64,000 bases of DNA from DAOUJI01 sp965219565 (GTDB lineage: Bacteria; Chloroflexota; Dehalococcoidia; Lucifugimonadales; JAGWBF01). The DNA is taken from assembly GCA_965219565.1 (NCBI GenBank), contig OZ244780.1, positions 2,046,001 to 2,110,000 of the forward strand. The letters are read 5' to 3'. Under the pieces are notes generated by a model. It made no database searches and was not told where the DNA came from. It saw nothing but the letters and a program-made list of their open reading frames with translations. How positions within the stretch are numbered: position 1 is the stretch's first letter; the number at the start of each line of letters is the position of its first letter. Below are positions 60,183 through 64,000 of this stretch, piece after piece. A program made the position numbers and the translations under genes.

Positions 60183-61253
60183 ATGAGCAAACTCAAGTTC
60201 GGACTATGGGACGGTTTCGAGGCGCAAGAGATCTCCAAGTGGCCCACTCCCGGAGACGTGTATCGGAGCCGCATACGCGAGGTGGAGCTGGCTGAGATCC
60301 TTGGGTACGAGTACTACCACGTCATCGAGCACCAGAACACCACCATCGGCCACGTGACGGCGCCCTGCGTATACCTGGCGGCGGTGGCGCAGCAGACCAG
60401 CAAGATACGCCTCGGCACCATGGTCAACCTCCTCCCTTACCACAATCCTATACGCCTGGCGCAGGACGCCGCCCTATTGGACCAGCTTTCCGAGGGCCGA
60501 CTGGAATTCGGGACGGGACGGGGCAGCTCAGAGCATGAGTTCTCCCGGTGGGGCCTTCCATACCAAGACCGGACCGAAATGGCCTACGAGGCCTTGGAAA
60601 TAATAATCAAGGCTTGGACCGAAGATTCGGTGACATACGAGGGCCGCCACTGGCAGCTGGACGAGGCCCTGCCGGTCCCCAAGCCCTACCAGAAGCCTCA
60701 CCCGCCTGTCTGGGTGGGCTGCCACAGCCCGGAGACCATAGAATACGCCGCCAAGAACAACTACAACGCCGCTCAGAACCTGGACGTAGACTCGGTCATC
60801 GCCGATAAGTTCGACTATTATCGGAAGGTGTGGAGAGAATCAAACCACGAAGGCCCCATGCCCAAGACCTTCCTGATGCGTGCCGTACACGTCGCCGAAA
60901 CCGACGCCATTGCACGCGAGGAAGCCAGGGAGGCGTTGGCATACCCCCATTTCCTACAGACACAGGCCGTGGCCGCGACCCGAAAGGGATATAACAGGAG
61001 AAATGACACCGAAACTTTTCAGGAGCTAGGGCGGGTATTCAGGGAGATGACGGCGTCCCTCGACTTCTGGCTGGACCACGGCCTTGCCATAGTCGGCAGC
61101 CCCGACACGGTGGTCAGAAAGCTGGAAGAGCAGCAGAAACACATTGGCTACGACATCTTCAGCGCCAACCACCGAATCGGGCCCATGCCCAACGAGGTCG
61201 CATACAAGTCGGTCAAGATGTTCGGAGAGTACGTAATCCCCGCATTTGCGTAG
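60183..61253 (+). CDS. LLM-class flavin-dependent oxidoreductase
   Basis: 356 residues from the ATG at 60183; in-frame codons further upstream belong to the dispersed repeat. Luciferase-like barrel: KFGLWDGFEAQEI, VELAEILGYEYYHVIEHQN near residue 35, IRLGTMVNLLPYHNPIRLAQDAALLDQLSEGRLEFGTGRG spans residues 72-111, and PKPYQKPHPPVWVG near residue 170. FMN monooxygenase is more likely than F420 use, judged from the EHQN and LPYHNP motifs. It stands alone on the + strand. Confidence 0.83.
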   Translation: MSKLKFGLWDGFEAQEISKWPTPGDVYRSRIREVELAEILGYEYYHVIEHQNTTIGHVTAPCVYLAAVAQQTSKIRLGTMVNLLPYHNPIRLAQDAALLDQLSEGRLEFGTGRGSSEHEFSRWGLPYQDRTEMAYEALEIIIKAWTEDSVTYEGRHWQLDEALPVPKPYQKPHPPVWVGCHSPETIEYAAKNNYNAAQNLDVDSVIADKFDYYRKVWRESNHEGPMPKTFLMRAVHVAETDAIAREEAREALAYPHFLQTQAVAATRKGYNRRNDTETFQELGRVFREMTASLDFWLDHGLAIVGSPDTVVRKLEEQQKHIGYDIFSANHRIGPMPNEVAYKSVKMFGEYVIPAFA

Positions 61254-61274
61254 CCCGCCGCCCGTTTAAGACGG

Positions 61275-62084
61275 CTATGTATTTACGCTCCTGTTGAACT
61301 CCGGGTCTTTCTTTTCCAGGAACGCCTTGGGGCCTTCCGTGGCGTCTATGTACACTCCGGGCTTGGCCGGGAACCAGTAGAAGAGGTCCTTGCTGAGAGA
61401 GTCCATCTCGTAGCTGGCAATGTCCCGACCCCTGTATATCAGCTCCTTATGCGCCCTGACGGAGGGCTGCCCCAGTGTGCACATGTACTCGGCCCACTCC
61501 ATGCACTCGTCCATCAGCTGGTCGCTCGGCACCACCTTGTTGACGAAACCGATTTCGTAGGCCCGCTTTGCGTCGATGTTCCGTCCCCACATCAGCATCT
61601 CGCAGACCACTCCGATGGAAATCTGGTATTCCAGGCGGGCGCCGAATCCCGCCGACAGGTTCCATTTAACTTCAGGAAGGCCGAATGTGGCGTGTTCGGC
61701 GGCGATCCGTATGTCGCAGTTCTGGGCCAACGACCAGCCTCCCGCGAGGCAATAGCCGTTGATGGCGGCTATGGTGGGCTTCCAGGTGGGTATGGTGGGA
61801 TGGGGTTTGCGGGGAGAATAGCGCTTGTGGCTGCGGAAGGCGCCTCCCCGGACGTCGCCCTCTACGTCCTCCTTCATGTCATGCCCGGATGAGAAGGATA
61901 TGTCGCCGCGGCCCGTCAATATGGCCACCCACAAGTCCTCATCCTCGTTGAACCGCTCCCATTCCTGGGCGAGGCGGTCCATGAACTCCTGGCTCATGGC
62001 GTTCCGCCTCTCCTCCCGGTTGATGGTCATTGTGAATATGTGGTCCTTTGCTTCCGTCAGAAGAATGTCCTTGCCTGTAATCAT
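61275..62084 (-). CDS. Enoyl-CoA hydratase/isomerase family protein
   Basis: 269 residues with AGGAGG six bases before the ATG. Crotonase fold: FSSGHDMKEDV near residue 66 and AINGYCLAGGWSLAQNCDIRIA near residue 108 form the oxyanion hole, and FGLPEVKWNLSAGFG near residue 138 carries the usual first catalytic Glu. The position of the second catalytic Glu is not clear, so isomerase, hydrolase or other crotonase reactions are possible. It lies 53 bases after the broken cupin gene. Confidence 0.85.
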   Translation of the reverse strand: MITGKDILLTEAKDHIFTMTINREERRNAMSQEFMDRLAQEWERFNEDEDLWVAILTGRGDISFSSGHDMKEDVEGDVRGGAFRSHKRYSPRKPHPTIPTWKPTIAAINGYCLAGGWSLAQNCDIRIAAEHATFGLPEVKWNLSAGFGARLEYQISIGVVCEMLMWGRNIDAKRAYEIGFVNKVVPSDQLMDECMEWAEYMCTLGQPSVRAHKELIYRGRDIASYEMDSLSKDLFYWFPAKPGVYIDATEGPKAFLEKKDPEFNRSVNT

Positions 62085-62137
62085 GTCCGCCTCCTAAGCC
62101 GGTCGCACGGCGCGTTGTATACGTTCCCGTCAGATTC

Positions 62138-62488
62138 CTAAATGGGGTCGTCGCTGATGGGGATGGACACCATCGCCCGGGGTCCGTTGACGATTTTGGC
62201 AGTGTGGCCTCGGCCCGTCCTGTCTTCGGCCAGCATTATGTCGCCTTTCTTCAGGGTGACGATGGAGCCGTCGGCAAAGCCGATTTCCACTTCACCAAAC
62301 AGGGTGATGACGAACTGGCGTCTAGACGCCGTGTGGAAGTCCATCCACCGGCCTTCCGGAACGACGTGGAAGACCATCTCGCCGTCCGGCTGGAGCTTGG
62401 ACGCTCTGGGGGCCGAACTCAGTGGCCGGCACAGCGATCTGTTCGTAGTGGGACTCACCGTCGTCTCCCGAATACACACGGATAATCA
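62138..62488 (-). pseudogene. Frameshifted cupin-domain protein
   Basis: A GTG at 62488 with AGGAGG six bases upstream opens the frame for about 30 residues (IIRVYSGDDGESHYEQ...TEFGPQ). The protein then continues in a different frame with LQPDGEMVFHVVPEGRW, FVITLFGEVEIGFADG and LAEDRTGRGHTAKIV to a stop at 62138. The join lies near the five-G run at 62408-62412. Together the pieces make a normal small cupin of about 117 residues, so either a recent single-base indel or a sequence error is present. The conserved cupin core itself is intact. Confidence 0.75.
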
Positions 62489-62575
62489 CGATTCGCCTCC
62501 TTTGGGGAAATGCCGGACAGGGGAACCTCCGGCGGGCCGATTGTATGAAGGGGGCGGCGGGGAGTCAAGCAAAGA

Positions 62576-62620
62576 AGCCCGGCCCGGCGGTTTAGACCGC
62601 CGGGCCGGCTCTTCAGGTGG
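62576..62620 (-). terminator. GC-rich terminator after the LLM gene
   Basis: GGCCCGGCGGT and ACCGCCGGGCC arms (extended to about 15 bp with one bulge, 62576-62610) lie 42 bases beyond the LLM stop on the - strand. TTCTTTG follows on that strand. It separates the LLM gene from the cupin gene. Confidence 0.65.
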
Positions 62621-62651
62621 TCCTTTCTTGAAAAGCTAGGGAGCTGATGCC

Positions 62652-63803
62652 CTAGACGGAGACCAGTTCAGGCGTCGAGGCCGACATTTTCTGGATTTCC
62701 GGGAGCACTTCCTTGGCGAAGAGGCGCATGCTCTTCTCAGCCTTGTCTATCGGTATGCCGCCAAACCGGAAGACGCCGAACATCTCGGAAGGGCTGGTGT
62801 TGTCGATGACGTTCCTGATTTTTTCAAGGCACTGATCCGGGGTGCCCCAGATTTGGGTGCGAGTGTAGTTCTCCTGCCCGCCTGATTCGGCATGTTGCTC
62901 GCGGGTCTTTTCCAGCAGCAATTCGGCCCGCTCGCGGTAGTGGTCGTACCCCGTGATGGTCTTGAAGTGATCGGGGTCGTCGGCCTCGTAGTGGACGGTG
63001 GACGTGTAGGACATGTTGGGCATGTACACGCGCGCCCCTTCGCGGGCCTCTTCCTCGGTCTCGGCGCAGTAGATGAAGCACCCCGATATGGGAGGCATGT
63101 AACCCAGGCCCAACTCTCGACGCCTGCTGTTGAAGTAGGCCACGTCGTTTGCATACTCTTCCCAGGTCTTCTGGGGGATGATGAGCATTCCCATGTCCAT
63201 CTCGGCGGCCCTGCGCACCGACGCCTCGCTCTGGGCCGCAACGTACGTCAGCCTGCCGAAGTCCTTGGACCTGGGCCGGGGCCTTATGCTCATCTCGGGG
63301 TACTGGTAATACTTTCCGTCGTATGAGAAACGCTCCTGGGTCAGGGCTTTCCTTACTACCTCGTGCGCTTCTATAAACCTGTCCGTGGCCTCGCTCATGG
63401 AGACGCCGAAGGGATCATATTCCCTGCGTGCGGCGCCTCGACCAAAACCTAGAATCATCCGCCGACCCTGAGTCATGCAGTCCAGCATCGAGAACTGCTC
63501 GGCGACTCGCACCGGTTGGTGCCAGGGGAGCACCACGACCATAGTCCCTAGCGCCACCTTCTCGGTACGGGCGGCGAACCAGGTCAGCAATTGGAGGGCA
63601 TTGGGCACCATCGTGTAGGGGGTGAAGTGGTGCTCGACGGTCCAGAGCGAATCGTACCCCAGGGGTTCCACTAGGTCGGCAAGGGCCAAATCTTCGAAGT
63701 ACATCTGGCCGTCGGGCTCGTTGGGACTCCTGTCGAATCCCCCCTCCAGAAACCTGCCCCAATCGTTGAAGTTCTGACAAAATATAGATACGCCGAATTC
63801 CAT
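62652..63803 (-). CDS. LLM-class flavin-dependent oxidoreductase
   Basis: 383 residues with GGAGG before the ATG. MEFGVSIFCQNFNDW start, DLVEPLGYDSLWTVEHHFTPY near residue 47, VALGTMVVVLPWHQPVRVAEQFSMLDCMTQGR near residue 80, and GFGRGAARREYDPFGV near residue 118. These are the motifs of alkanal/bacterial-luciferase-like FMN monooxygenases. Another LLM gene ends about 120 bases upstream on the same strand, so LLM genes are in tandem here. Confidence 0.85.
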   Translation of the reverse strand: MEFGVSIFCQNFNDWGRFLEGGFDRSPNEPDGQMYFEDLALADLVEPLGYDSLWTVEHHFTPYTMVPNALQLLTWFAARTEKVALGTMVVVLPWHQPVRVAEQFSMLDCMTQGRRMILGFGRGAARREYDPFGVSMSEATDRFIEAHEVVRKALTQERFSYDGKYYQYPEMSIRPRPRSKDFGRLTYVAAQSEASVRRAAEMDMGMLIIPQKTWEEYANDVAYFNSRRRELGLGYMPPISGCFIYCAETEEEAREGARVYMPNMSYTSTVHYEADDPDHFKTITGYDHYRERAELLLEKTREQHAESGGQENYTRTQIWGTPDQCLEKIRNVIDNTSPSEMFGVFRFGGIPIDKAEKSMRLFAKEVLPEIQKMSASTPELVSV

Positions 63804-63925
63804 TTTGGTATACCTCCAGACTACCTTTCTAACAATTCCAGCAACAGGCCCCCACCGTCTTGGCGGGCGGGCGCCATTGCATTTCCATCCCGAAAATCAG
63901 GTCAAGGAACGTCCTCGACCGCCCT

Positions 63926-64000
63926 TTAGCTGGCCTTTACCTGGTTCTTGAAGTGGGGCATGACGTCTTTTCCGAACCACTCCAGTTGCTCGAGGGACAA
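63926..64000 (-). CDS. C-terminus of another LLM-class oxidoreductase (partial)
   Basis: The last 24 codons of a - strand gene enter from the right edge. The tail EQLEWFGKDVMPHFKNQ is typical of the LLM-class C-terminal helix (compare LFAKEVLPEIQK in the next gene). The gap to that gene is about 120 bases. Most of the gene is outside the window. Confidence 0.6.
   Translation of the reverse strand: MSLEQLEWFGKDVMPHFKNQVKAS

Noticed and set aside
1..64000. CRISPR array, phage genes or insertion sequence
   Set aside because: No regularly spaced repeats, transposase, integrase or phage structural genes were recognised anywhere in the window.

Overview
The window looks like a chromosomal segment of an uncultivated Chloroflexota bacterium, probably of the Dehalococcoidia/SAR202 type. 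This is inference from gene content: four complete LLM-class flavin oxidoreductases plus the end of a fifth, an F420:NADP oxidoreductase, DUF3105 proteins, CaiB/BaiF and MmgE/PrpD enzymes, FmdB zinc ribbons and amplified peptide-type ABC transporters. Genes are dense, TTG and GTG starts are common, and no phage, integrase, transposase or CRISPR array was seen.

Layout. (1) 1-4046, + strand: purine genes purB-purC-purS, joined by start/stop overlaps, with two DUF3105 membrane/lipoproteins on either side of purS. (2) 4036-10399, - strand: a histidine operon read hisZ-like, hisG (long form), a zinc-dependent phospholipase-like gene, hisD, hisC, hisB. Divergent from it is npdG. (3) 11.4-28.7 kb: mixed housekeeping and accessory genes: a Lon-family protease, an HTH/AT-hook-like protein, a methyltransferase with a CitE-like lyase, an SDR, a VOC protein, dnaN with its own strong promoter, a blue-copper lipoprotein, a small exporter, purN, an acyl-CoA ligase, panE, DUF971, an OGG-type glycosylase, two FmdB proteins, a CoA transferase and an MmgE/PrpD protein. 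(4) 28.7-31.7 kb: a polyprenol-phosphate mannosyltransferase-like gene, an LLM oxidoreductase, a D-2-hydroxyacid dehydrogenase and tRNA-Thr(CGT).

(5) 31.8-54.7 kb is the most distinctive part: a peptide/nickel-family (Opp/Dpp) ABC transporter island. It holds one ATPase pair (DppD+DppF), four DppB-DppC permease pairs, three intact substrate-binding lipoproteins and one broken one, mixed with catabolic enzymes (SMP-30 lactonase, limonene-monooxygenase-like LLM protein, HpaI-type aldolase). Three binding-protein genes share a TTGACA-type promoter and a leader of about 130-137 nt with a hairpin. Three of the four DppC proteins carry an unusual extracytoplasmic insertion. Two binding proteins share a 329-bp patch that is about 96% identical. 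The likely picture is a family of importers with different binding proteins and channels using one ATPase pair and feeding oxidative catabolism.

(6) 54.7-64 kb: an MFS transporter, a P450 with a possible remnant of a second P450 tail, a PhoR/PhoB-like two-component system whose promoter lies on a 15-bp direct repeat, further LLM oxidoreductases, an enoyl-CoA hydratase-family protein and a frameshifted cupin gene. Three copies of a 53-nt REP-like palindromic element (20.9, 34.0 and 59.9 kb) and several other intergenic repeats are scattered through the window.
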